From: Prostheceraeus crozeri
Lineage: Eukaryota > Platyhelminthes > Polycladida > Euryleptidae
Assembly (NCBI GenBank): GCA_907163375.1
Contig: CAJQUW010010482.1
Span: 62,001 to 126,000 of the forward strand
DNA length: 64,000 nucleotides
Reading direction: 5' to 3'
Shown here: in pieces, positions 43,547 to 55,060 of the stretch
Numbering within the stretch: position 1 is the first letter of the stretch
Layout of the letters: each line of letters opens with the position of its first letter
Made by a program: the position numbers and the translations under genes
Notes under the pieces: generated by a model
What the model was told of the DNA's origin: nothing
Databases searched by the model: none
What the model saw: only the letters and a program-made list of their open reading frames with translations

Positions 43547-44407
43547 CTAATCTAAATCTGAGTTGTTCTTTGCTTTCTTCCGCTTGTCTCGTGCAGCTTG
43601 GTTGACGGACTTGCGCACCTTTGCATAAGAATATGATGGAAAATGATGTGCGAGGGCAGCTTTGAGGTCATCGACAATCTTACTGTCAACAATATTAAGA
43701 CTTTCTGCCACATGTAACGACGGGTCTACGATAATTTTACTGAAATTTTTGGCATTGCAGAAATATTGCCGCAAAAATGCAATCGCAAAAGCATTCGGAT
43801 TTATTCTCGTCAACTCTGATGTCTTAAATTCACTTCCTTCGATGTCAGTGAAAGTCATACCTCCGACATTAGGTAAAGGAACATCGTTATCCAATGCCGT
43901 TGTAAGCATTCGTCTTTTGTCATTGCTTGACTTCAACAGTCTTCTCAACAGGTGATTTGTTTCTCTTTGAAGAGCGATCATTTCGTTCATTTGTAAGTTA
44001 TTTCCGTGTTCATCACCACTAGAGACTGGCGCAACCGGCACCGCACTGCTGGAACCAACATGAACTTGTTCGCATGATGCCACAATCCGTTGTGAGCACA
44101 ATTCACTTTCGAATGAACCAGAGCGTGAGAATGGTACTTTGGCGATGAAGGTTTTGGGAGAATCATTCGTTTTATTCACTTTTTGTAGGGTTCTCATTTT
44201 CCTTCGTTCCAACCGAATTTCACAATCGGTATCGCAATCACTTTCGCCAGACGACAGTGATTCCAGAATTCGACTGGAATCGATCGCTTTCTCCTTGTTA
44301 GCTGCAACATAAGCCTCCACATATTTTTCAGACTCGATACACTTGGTCAATGAACCAGCAGATAGTATTCGACCTCCGAGGTTTCCTTTCAGCGTTACAT
44401 AGTCACC
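43547..44407 (-). CDS. CACTA second ORF (terminal exon; BEN/DUF4806-like C-terminal region)
   Basis: About 286 codons, opening directly after a splice acceptor (TTTTATATTACAG on the minus strand, ending at 44408). There is no own start codon, so it is probably the last exon of a spliced CACTA transcript. The N-terminal part has LGGRILSAGSLTKCIESEKY and an acidic serine stretch (SGESDCDTDCE). The C-terminal ~120 residues read TSELTRINPNAFAIAFLRQY, KIVDDLKAALAHHFPSYSY and a basic end KVRKSVNQAARDKRKKAKN. The style recalls BEN or DUF4806 proteins of the second genes of animal DNA elements. No breaks visible. DNA-binding is inference. Confidence 0.5.
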   Translation of the reverse strand, partial: GDYVTLKGNLGGRILSAGSLTKCIESEKYVEAYVAANKEKAIDSSRILESLSSGESDCDTDCEIRLERRKMRTLQKVNKTNDSPKTFIAKVPFSRSGSFESELCSQRIVASCEQVHVGSSSAVPVAPVSSGDEHGNNLQMNEMIALQRETNHLLRRLLKSSNDKRRMLTTALDNDVPLPNVGGMTFTDIEGSEFKTSELTRINPNAFAIAFLRQYFCNAKNFSKIIVDPSLHVAESLNIVDSKIVDDLKAALAHHFPSYSYAKVRKSVNQAARDKRKKAKNNSDLD

Positions 44408-44639
44408 CTGTAATATAAAATAATTACAGATTAGGTGTATTTTCAATATTGAGAAAACAGCTTGTCATTGTCTTTTTTTCAGTAGTTTATCATGGTGCCC
44501 GCGGTTTCCACACGAAGAAATTCCAGAAACTAAATATGGGCTACAGAAGTCTAAAAATTGACGAGAAATGTACCCTAAATTCCCTACAAGAAATGTACCC
44601 TAAATTTTGTTACCTCTTTTGCTTCTCTTTTTAGTGTCA

Positions 44640-46880
44640 AATGCTCAACATTTTAAATATCCATATATTTTCCATACAATTTATCCTTTCTGAAAAGAGC
44701 TTCTTTATAAAACAATGCAAACGCCTATGATATCTACAAAACAACAACTTTGTATCTATCTATCAAATCAATAAAACAATTGCAATACAGAGACACCCTT
44801 TCCAATAAAGCTAGTTCAACTTTTTTTGGTTGAACACATGTTCTAAATTAAAATATTATAGGCTGACGAACAAACTACCTAATGACAGCTCAGCAGGCCA
44901 GGGACACTTTATCCCCTGCAGTCCCTGTCACTGTGCCTAGCAAACTAATCACAACTACAAAAGCTACTATTTGCAAAGCAAAAAGTATCTTTAAAGTTGT
45001 TGTATAAACTGCAGCTGTGAACATGTAGTATAATTATCTGTCTATAAGTATGAACATCCAATATTACAATTTCGTAGTTGACAAACACATTTCCTTGCCT
45101 TTTCAAATCAATAAATATATATTTAGCTCTATTTAAACTGACTGCATTTGAACAATTTCTTAAATTCCAATATTCCAGAGACGATTTAATTTTCCAGAAA
45201 TTCCAGTGCGCGCGGGCACCCTGAGTTTATGAACAACGAAATTTATCGATTGCGTTGTATTTACAACTAATCTAAGGTTGAATTTCAAAAATGCCAGTTC
45301 GTCTTGTGAACTTTTCAGTTTTTAATCTGATTTTGACATTTCCGAAATTCAGCATTAAATTACATTCTCAAAAGTAATCTTCGTAAGAAATTACACTTGA
45401 ATATCATTTTCACAACTGAAAAAACCTCGATGGATGTTTTTGAGTAGTTATGGCTAGTTTTGCAGCAGACATTCATACATTGAGCTTAAGGAGACCGTGT
45501 TCAAATGCAAGTTTCCTTGAGTCATGGATCCACTTCAACTCAAATCACGCTAACTATTTGACAATTTCTACAATATAATTTTTATCAGTAAACGTTATTC
45601 CCGTCGACTACTGGTCAAACGCCTGATTGTTGCTTAATTTGTTTGAGACTACAAATTGTTCATTTACCTGCCAATTGTTCAGGCTTGAAGTATTCCGGTT
45701 GCTTGTAGTACGCTAGATTTTGTATCTAGCGCCTCATATGTGCAACCCAACTTAGTTTTAATAGAGCAAACAGCTGTAATGGTACATGTAGTAGGCTACA
45801 GCTGTAATGGTACATGTAGTAGGCTACATATACATGTACATCAAGTGTATTGAAGGCAAGTCATGCATCAGTTTTATGGTGTTGCGATCAGTTGTGTCTT
45901 GTGTTTCTGCTGTCTTTACATGATCTGATTTCCGGCAATACAAGGTGAAACAAAGTGGAAACAAGGTGAAGCATTGAGCAATGCGTGGAATGATGTAATC
46001 TGGGATATCTTGATGAGACAAGTGACATAGTTTTAACACGAGGGCTAGATAACTTTGAAATATTGAACCTTCCTTTGTACATCCGTGATCATGCTGTCCG
46101 TTGGCCAGCGAAATATATCGGGATAATAATAAGTTAACAACAAACATTTTGGCCCTTCCTTCAAATATTTAAATTAAATATTCATGGGCATTTTTGAAAA
46201 CATGGACGTACATGTGTTGTATATGTCTCACACACATTACACACCCATTGAGCAGCTCTGTTGTATATATTTACGCTAAGTTCGATGCTAAATTACTCAT
46301 CAATAAAAATGATCTTCATCGGATAAATTATTGTCCATTATCACAAACTAGCAGGTTAGTAACTTCCAGTAGAATTATTCACATTGGAAGGATAGTGTGC
46401 TTACCTTCTTCAAAGCTTTCACCTGTTGCGATGGAATGTCGGAAAGCCAAGTATGATTCTCTGATATAGTTTTCGCATACGTGTTAGTATTCGTTAACCA
46501 TATGAGAAAGTATTTTGCAGGAAGCCCATGTGAAAGATTCATAAATCGTGACGGCTCTTTTCTTGATCGCTTCATTGTCGAAACTGCAAGGAGTGTAATG
46601 AAAAATGGAATTAGTATTTTTAGTACCTTTATCTGGATAATAGATGTAAATGTAATGTGTCACTATCAGAAATCTTTGAAGTATTTGATAACTTGCGAAC
46701 TTTACACCTGATAAATTATCCATTTGCTACAAATTTGATGTAGTGGTATTTCAGTAGTACACTGTATTTGCGAGCATGTGGATTGTGTTCCCACGTGAAT
46801 TACATGACAATGGAAAAAAAACATGGAGTATGTCGTTTAATACCAAAAATTATATTTAAAAATAAGCACTGAGTCTCTAA
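44640..46880. other. CACTA internal non-coding region, with a 28-bp tandem duplication
   Basis: It lies between the transposase stop and the acceptor of the second ORF and is likely intron. Bases 45771-45826 hold two exact copies of a 28-bp unit beginning CAGCTGTAATGGTACATGTA. No domain-bearing frame on either strand. Confidence 0.45.
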
Positions 46881-46886
46881 TGAAAC

Positions 46887-49230
46887 TCAAGAATAGATGT
46901 AGACATCTGGCATGGTACAAATTAGTACATGTCGTTCATTGAATATAACGACATCAGGAATGACGAAACATTTGTTTAATATATCAGATGCTTCGATGAC
47001 ACGTTCTAACATTGATCCCTTTATAAAGCCATAAAAAAGGGAAAACTTCTCTTTCAAAAGATCAGTGATAGCACCATCATGATCGTCAGAAAATAAATTA
47101 ACATCAATAGATTCAAGAATCTGTACACGCATCCGTAGCTCATGGTGTTGGGTAAAAACACTCACAATTTTGGCGTAACCGAACCTTGTTTTACAGTAGC
47201 TATCTGATTCACTAGACACAGAAAACAAATGATTTGCGTAACGAAAACAAGAATCACTTAGAATTTCGACGTCATCATAGCCTAAAACGTCTCTGCTTAT
47301 ATGGAGGATACTGCCAAGCTGTTTATATAAGAACGATGATGCATCATTATTCAATAATAAAAACGAATGAGAGCATTTCATTAACATAAGTTTTTGAACT
47401 ATTTGATGGAAGTGACCTCTTGTTCCGTGTATCAACTTCTTCATCGTCTTGAATGTGGCTTCAAATGGAGCCATCGTTGAATATGCCATTGATCCCGACT
47501 TGCGCACCCTTTCTGGGACGTGCAGCAGCAGGTGTATATGTTGATGGTCATTTGATAAGGGGTATATAGTTGTTCTGTACGACTCACAAAATAGTGAAAA
47601 AGTGTGTCAATACTTTCAACTTCAAGACGAGCATTTGCGGAGATGGACAGCCTTACGCCTATTACAAATGCAATAATATGCTTTAACATTTGAGATGGGA
47701 AAGAGAGGCAAATGAGCGACAACATTAAATAAAACAGGAAATCCTGCAGTTCCCTTCCAGTCCAGAAATTCAATGATTCCAGTTGTCTACATTTGCTGAC
47801 TCCAATCGGGAAATTCATTCGAGCTATCACATGATCAATACGTTTAATTTGGCGACCAATGTAACCAACATGATATCTGTTCTTGGTTGATATCCAAAAT
47901 TGCTATAGCATTTTGGTTATATTGTCATAGTAGAGATGCAGAGGATATAAATTGACACAAGATGGTTTCAATACAGACTCTCCTTTAATACCAAAAATTG
48001 ATTCACGAGATATCTCAGCCAAGAGTGAAAGTTCACAGTACTCGTCGTCTGAAAATGTACCTAGCATGGCTTTGTACGGGTATATTCTGGTTCTTTCAAT
48101 CACCTTTCCAGGAGTTATACAGAATAAGCATCCAAATTTCCCATTAAATTGCTTGACATTCATTATACTGGCTTGAGCCGGGAGATCGAATACGCCTCGC
48201 AGTATTTCTGTATGAATTCTAACAATCCTATTACCAATGCACATGTCAAAACTATGGCGCGGAAACGAGGCAACAAATTCGCGCAAATACTCCTTCCAAA
48301 CTGGTTTTTGTTGACCACACCACAATGATAATAGAAGAATATTCTCCATCTTAAACCTTAATTTTGGGGATAAATCAAGAATCAAGGCAAGTAAGGGCCA
48401 GTACGAAGAGGTTGAAATTTTATATGGATTGCCACCATCCGAGCAGATTAATAAGCGAATGGTAATTATTTCTTCTAAGTAATTGGCTGAACTGAGACCA
48501 CAAATCACATCTCCATTATCAGTGATGGTGGATCTGCTTTGGTAACTCAATATTTCCGACAAGTAATTAGCCAAAATAATTTTCAGTTGTTCAATCATAT
48601 CTATGTTGCAAAACAAACACAGGCGACTTCTGCATACTCGACATCTTACTGAAGAAGACTGCTGAGAATCACATTTAACACAATAGTACTTAATTTTGAT
48701 CGTTTGAAAGTCGTAATTGTACACGTTTCTCCTGAAGTATCTAATCATTGATGATACAGTCTTCGGAATCTCATTCCCACATTGAAAAGCCGACGTTATT
48801 GCCAATATAACATCCAAACCACTCTCGCTGAGTCCTTTGTAAACATAGGCATATAAAGTATATAAACATAGGCAACGAATAGACATACAAAATTCCCTCG
48901 TGATTGTGGATGATAGGGATACAATGTTGGTGATACTTCGGTTGACAGTCTGGAGTCATCATCGCTGGTTTTGTTCATTTCATTTTCAACCTGTTGATCA
49001 TTTGTTTCAGTGGCATTGGATCGATGAGTTCCTGAAGCAACATCCTCTGATTGATTATCACTCATATTTTCGACATCCCTCGCAATTGGAGGATGCTCTT
49101 CATTCCTCTCGCAAAATGAATCACTTTCAAATGAACAATGAGACTCTGAAGCTGAGGACTCAATGTCGGAATCCCCCTCCATTGCATAGCTATTACGGAG
49201 CGTTGAGAGAAATCTCCCGTAGCGTTCCAT
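46887..49230 (-). pseudogene. CACTA (EnSpm, TNP2-like) transposase, at least three breaks
   Basis: The start is the ATG at 49230 (MERYGRFLSTLRNSYAMEGD), followed by an acidic Ser/Glu-rich leader. A frame change near 48840-48890 leads to LSESGLDVILAITSAF and a Cys-rich finger (YYCVKCDS, CRVCRSRLCLFC). The catalytic core follows: ICSDGGNPYKISTSSYWPLL (first D), then LWCGQQKPVWKEYLREFV, LPAQASIMNVKQFNGKFGC and CLFCITPG. A TAG at 47903-47905 interrupts the frame. It then continues with FWTGRELQDFLFYLML, HYFVSRTEQLY, and, after a second shift near 47500, STMAPFEATFKTMKKLIHGT. This is the standard order of animal EnSpm transposases. Confidence 0.85.
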
Positions 49231-52200
49231 TGCACACTACAAGAAAATCGTAATAGTGATATACAGGGACCACAAGCAGATGCACGCTGTTTGAACATGA
49301 GATAAGATGCATCAAAGCTTTAATACAATTTGATGAAAAATAGACTATAGACCCAAATTAACCCTTGCTCTTCAAGTGACTATGGCTCATTACTGATTTG
49401 TAGGTAAGTCACTAAATTTTAGCATGATGATTTGATGGAAATACCTTAAAGTTTAGCACATCTCGTTAGTTTGTTGAGTTCTATTTGTCGTCTCTACAGA
49501 GAAGTTCGTAACTGGTACTTTTTTGTTGGGTAAAATTTTTTCTTTGATAAACAGTTCCTACTCGGCTATTATGAAGTAGAAATCCGGAAGTAGAATGCGG
49601 TAGTGCATTGCTTAGTGTCAGACAAAATTTCAGAGCGATCGGTGAAATAGTTGCAGTTCCAGAGCAACTAATGTAAATAGACCAAAATTACCCCGTAGAC
49701 CCAAATTACCCCGACCCACCCTATTAAGTTTAAATATTCAGAAAGAAGTGCATGGATGCATCGACAGGTCTTTAATAAACTGATTTACATTCTTAAAAGA
49801 ATGTTCAGTTTCTGTGATGGATGTATAGGCCTAATTCAGTAGATCTAATGTCAACCTACGAGATTTTGAAAACATCGGCGTGAAGGATGCATAGGCCTAG
49901 TTGAGATTTACTGTCAACATTCGAGATTCAGAAAAAATCGGCATGGACAGATCCTAGAAAAGCTGATTTACACTTTCTTAAAAGCATGTTTGGCTTATGT
50001 GATGGAGGCCATTGCAAATTTTGTGGCGTTGTTGTTCCATGATATTAATTTTGTATAACTATTGACCTGAGCCTTACGAGATATCTCGTGTACATGGTAC
50101 TTGTTATCGTTGCTAAGAGTTAATCCATATTTGAATGTTCTAGTTAGTTTCATTACTTGTGTTAACGCGAATATGTGAGGTGTCCCAAGTACTGTGAGTA
50201 AATATCGGGTTTTTTTGTTAGCAGATTAGACATGTGTAGCGTGTACAGCGTACTGAATCAATTGAATACATATGATTTGACATTGTTTCGGCTGCTTTGA
50301 TATTGGTGGTAATTGGTTTCTAACAAAAGAGCATCAATCGCTAAATGGGCAACTGTTTCTAATTGTGTCACATGATTTTTATTGAACACACAAGTATGAC
50401 CTTTTGGCGAAGAATCTCAATAACTGGCATCAAATTTTAAGAAATAGTAACCCAGACAAACAAAAAACGGCTATTTCAATAGTTGACCAACAAAAAGACG
50501 TGTGAATTAAGCTGAACCTTGAAGCACCAACTAGTCTTATCTACTTACAACTATCAATGACGGCTTCAAATTAGATGGACACAAACTCTTAGACAATCCT
50601 TCCCGACAGCAAATACGATGACACCTATCAAACAAAAATTGAAATTGACTTCAATCAGCTTGGACCAAAGCACAATGTGCGTACAAATTATATTTCAGAA
50701 AGGACTAACCAGCTTTCATTCAGCTTTTATATCAGAATATATTTAGATGATGAGAACAGCCTGTAGATTTTGCCATTCCATAAATGGCAACGCATTCCAT
50801 AAATTGTCGTACAACGCTAGTACGATACCGAGAACTTTTTCCATAAGTTGTTTCCGTGAACTTTAGTACGTTTTCAAAGTTCAATCCACCTCGTAGTTAG
50901 GTGCACTTTTTGTTATTGTTGATGAACAACCATTAATCAGATATCTATGCTGATGAAGCAAATCTGTTTTGTTGCGAAAAGTTGTTTACTTCTTTTCTTG
51001 GTGACTTACGTAATCCTGGCGTGCTCGTATTATGTAACTTTTTGTTTTGATAATGCAGTCCTATATAAGCGACTGCATGATAGCAATAAACGTCTCTCGT
51101 TTTGGTTACTTGACTTGTTCTCTCTGATTTTCGCGGTGTTGACTGACTTACTTAGGTGTTGACATTTACTGTCTGTATATGTGGCCCAGACTTTCCGAAG
51201 CACACCTCTATAATTGGACTCCGTCGGTTGACATCCCGTGGGTCTTAGGAAGCAGCTTACCTCTCCAAAGCGAGCGAACACACTAGCCTTCATTCACATT
51301 ATAATAACCAACACTCCGGCTCTTAATAAAAAACAGTTAGCACATTCTTTAGGACAATAATAAAATCACGCACTTAGATTAAATAATTAATAACACATAC
51401 ACACACAACACTTTTCAACAAAACCATTGAGAGTAATACTATCTTTTGGAAGCTCCCTCTAAATCCTCCTGACAATGGAGACCAACAAAGAACACAAGCG
51501 CAAAATGGCTCGGCCGACAATGTCACTGAACTACTTGAAAATGGTCAATGAAAACAACCTGTAGAACTTACAATCCTATTTGCAAAATTTCCTAAAACAT
51601 AAATCAAACAATCTAGTGCTCGATAAAAGCCTTCGATTGAGACTTGTGAACGTTTCCTAGTGGCAGTAGACACTCCACAAAAACAACCTAGCTGTGATAT
51701 CTTCTGGAAGTCTGCTGAAAATGAGACCTACAAATCACACAACCACAAAATTTCTATGCCCAAAGCCAACAAGATAATACCCTCACTCTTAGAGTTGCGG
51801 TGAGATGAATTACTGGAAAAGCTAAAACTAGACAAATAGATTTGATGAAAAATATATACAAATTCTCAAATTATTTGGATAATTCAATAAACTTGCAGAT
51901 TCCGCTTATTATTTGCAAAAGGAATCAATGAAAATGTCTCAGATGCAATGGATGGAGTATTCGCATACACGTAAAAATATCAGACTGATTACACGAATAT
52001 CACAATATGCCGGTAATTTTAGAAATGAAAGTAATTCAATTAATTATTCACGGAATACCCATTGTTTTAACCTAATTTACTTAGACAAATTAATTAGCTA
52101 ATTAAAACAATAGGCGCAAAACAATGAAGTGCCACTCACTGTATCATGCTTGGACTCGCATTCATCCAGGAAGCTGCCAGAAAATCTTCTTCAGGAGGCA

Positions 52201-54200
52201 AAATCGCAATCGTGCAAAATCACAAGCTGTTTCTACCGCATGCAATTCACCTATTCATGGCAAACGCATGTCACCAGACATGAATTTATGAGTTAGCAAA
52301 ATTTTGAATCATTACTGTTGACAATCGGCGAAGTTTCATCAACATATGTCGCAACAGAAGTGGAATGTTAACTATTCAGTCAGATGAACCCGAATTTGGA
52401 CCGGGTAGTCAAAATCGAACAGACGCATAAAGTTGTTATGACAATTAGCAACATTTGAAACGAAGACAGTTAAACACAAATCAGCTGATATCTTCCAAAT
52501 CCGAAATTCCAATAGTTGCTGCCACCACACAAGTACTCGTCCCAAATGAGAAACTAGAATGAACTTTTGCAATGCGCAAGGCTAAGTGTCGTAGACCAAA
52601 CTTTGCAACAACAGATCGAATTGTGATTTCATCAATTGAATTGATGAATAGACGTAATGATATTGGATGAGGAGATGCACATTCGACTTCGGTCAGATAA
52701 AACTTAGCACCTGACTCCTGCCATTCACATTTTAAACGTTCCTCAGAGACAAATCTCGTCGGGCAACGCTATTAATTTGCTTTGAATAAAGTCGTAGTTC
52801 TGGACAGCCTCCTCTTTCCTGATAATGCAGTGAGCAGGAACCTCCCATTCCAACATATTGAACGTTTTTTGAACTCTGAACTATTTTGAGAGGCTTCATA
52901 ATGAATAGCTAATACCATAGCCATCAAATTGCATCAAAATGGATTACTGAAATTATTGCTGTAATCCGAGCTGTGTATTGGAATTATCCATTGCATCCGT
53001 AGATCCATGGTGTTGTAATCCGATGCCTATGGTTAGTACTTCATGTATTATTTGTCAAGTTTAAAGTTCTCTTTATGATTTCCAGTAAGAAAAGTAAAAA
53101 GCACTCGTGACGACTGAATATTGATAAAATGTGGTGCACTATCTTGTTTAAAGCATTGACTAAGTTGCGTTCAAAAGTAACAGCTGATATCGCAATAAAG
53201 TGCCTTGATGGCAGCTACTTTTTACTGCTTTTTTGCACAAACAGAAGACAATGCCACCACTTCCTAAAACACGGATGTCCATGACATCCAAGAACATTGG
53301 GAAATTATTTTGTTTCATTTTGAATTGTAAATTTCCTTTTAATATAAGACGATATACATTCATAACCGATGTACGGTGTTTTCTATTTTTTTGAATTGTA
53401 GATGCTGTTGATCATCTTTGTGCATGGATAGTTTAAAACTGTCAACTTTCCTCGTCAATGACAGCTATACATGTGCAGAGCTAATGTGACAGCAACAATG
53501 AATTTAGTTAAGTATTTGAAATTTAGGAAGCTATGTTCCATTATCGGTAATCCTGACAATATGACAAAAGCTGTGTTTGTTGGACGTAATTTGTCTTGCC
53601 AACAATCCTACGAATTTAACCATCTCTTCAAGCATTGTGACTTAGCAGGGATTTCTGTGAACATGGATACTGTTGAAGGACTTCAATGCATTGATTTATG
53701 CAGTCAAATCAATTTGATGTTGGCACAAACGAATAAGTGTGGCTGCCAGCAATGAATACGCATCCAGTAGGTTTTTGCCTGAGAAACATGAGGTTAATGG
53801 ATAGAGACTTGTTTCTGGTGGGCATGGCGTCCTTGCTTGAGAGCTGCCTCGAGCTAGGGAGTTCGAGGCATATGAACTCTAAACCAAGCAATATATATAA
53901 TATGCTATATTTTCTGAACGGAAGACTGCACTCGAATGCAAACAACTCAGATGATGACCAATTCAAATCAAAAGGATGATTCTACGTCAGTCACTACTCA
54001 TTTCGAAAGTTGATGTAATTCTTCGTTCCATTTTCTTATGATAGAATATTGAATTTACAATCCAACAATCGAATTAGGAATTTTATAGACAATTATCAAT
54101 TATGCCGTCCGGTGGCTTTGTCTTGATATTGGCATTAGTATTTCGGTTTTCTGTGCTATATCTCAGGAAACATGATGCATTGATGGAAGAGGATCAGCAA
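49231..54200. other. CACTA 5' non-coding region
   Basis: About 5 kb upstream of the transposase start. A 94-codon plus-strand frame at 53471-53755 (VGRNLSCQQSYEFNHLFKHC) has no known domain. Near 49.83 and 49.89 kb GATGTATAGGCCTAATTCAG / GATGCATAGGCCTAGTTGAG recur as a short direct repeat. A TATATAAG...AATAAA unit at about 51.06-51.10 kb is noted separately. Otherwise I see nothing. Confidence 0.4.
50760..51165 (+). promoter_or_regulatory. LTR-like promoter/polyadenylation unit (weak)
   Basis: CCTATATAAGCGACTGC is followed 15 bases later by AATAAA and a pyrimidine/GT-rich stretch, the spacing of promoter and poly(A) signal in a retroelement long terminal repeat. TGG starts a possible primer site near 51180. 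No second copy, no target duplication and no retroviral coding were found, so a solo LTR fossil is only a possibility. Confidence 0.2.
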
Positions 54201-54344
54201 TATTTTCAAGATATCTTGCCGGTAAGATATCTTACAATAGTGCTGCAAGATCCTGCGGAGGATTTCGATTTTCTGTAAGAGCGCAAGAAAAGCGTAGGAT
54301 TCTTGCGATTATCTGCAAGTCGGTGTAAGATGTACCGACTAGTG

Positions 54345-55015
54345 ATGCCCTCTGATTGACAACCTGAGAAAGGAACGGTGCCTTGCCGATGAAGAAATGT
54401 GAAAATTCACTCTTCTTTATGATGGTTTCTATGTAGGCAACGTACATCTCATCGTTGATAGTGATGGAACCAAGAAGTTTTGATATCTTTTCTAAAGCGA
54501 TCACGTAAGTCATAACCCGTCCGGTATAGTGGATAAAAACCGATTAGGGATTCCAGTAGATGACCTTTGGAACTTCATCATCAAGTCAGATGTTAGCGAA
54601 GTATCGTCATCCTGCCGGCAGTTCTTCGTTAGCCTGCAGCACCGCGGCCCTATGCCTCTTAGCTGTTGGTGGATTATCTACACGATGCGCCTTATAGGAA
54701 GCAAGGTTTTTAGGAGAGTTGAGAACACTGATGGAACGGCACCGGATTTCAGTAGTCTTCGCTTTGGGTTCAGTCTTTCTAAGAATTTCGCGACATATTC
54801 AAGACATTTCTCTGCTTTATAAAATCACCATCAAGGAAATGATTGGAGTATAGCTGACTGTGAGGGAAAGCTGACTTTCCGATTTTTGCGACTTAATCAA
54901 TTCCTTAAAATGCATGGATCTTTCGGGAATCGATGGAAAGCAATTGCATTGTCAGTTGAATTCGATGAGACAGAACCACCATCACAGCCAATTGCTGCGC
55001 GCCTGTTAACATTTT
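54345..55015 (-). pseudogene. Decayed THAP-domain gene, N-terminal part
   Basis: On the minus strand from about 55010 the sequence reads IGCDGGSVSSNSTDNAIAFH, then FHRFPKDPCILRN, a stop where the family has W, KSRKNRKVSFPSQSAILQ, and KCLEYVAKFLERLNPKRRLL followed by KSGAVPSVF. This is a THAP zinc-finger domain with its C-C-x-H pattern partly lost. Downstream a longer frame (54513-54345) reads ALEKISKLLGSITINDEMYV. THAP domains bind DNA in host regulators and in P-type transposases. At least three breaks plus the CACTA insertion at 54344; clearly dead. Confidence 0.6.
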
Positions 55016-55060
55016 TTTGCGATGTTCTACTGATTGTGTTTGTTATCAAAGCAATGTTTC

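Larger units (their letters stand above)
41797..54344. mobile_element. CACTA (EnSpm-type) DNA transposon, 12.5 kb, both ends present
   Basis: The left end begins CACTAGTCGACACGTCTTGC and the right end on the reverse strand CACTAGTCGGTACATCTTAC. The similarity continues through CTTGCA and AAGAATCCTAC words. Subterminal CTTGCA/TCTTGTAGGAAT-type repeats fill about 150 bases at each end, as expected for CACTA. AT lies on both sides (41795-41796, 54345-54346); no longer duplication is clear. Inside, on the minus strand, are the transposase (46.9-49.2 kb) and a second ORF (43.5-44.4 kb), plus smaller later insertions. The element lies in a decayed THAP gene. Confidence 0.87.

Noticed and set aside
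45888-46723. Several overlapping frames of 60-107 codons within the CACTA element
   Set aside because: No domains and mutual overlap on both strands; probably intron or non-coding.
53471-53979. Cysteine-bearing plus-strand frame and its neighbour as CACTA cargo genes
   Set aside because: No known domain, no clear start context and no repeat of the frame elsewhere; left as unexplained.
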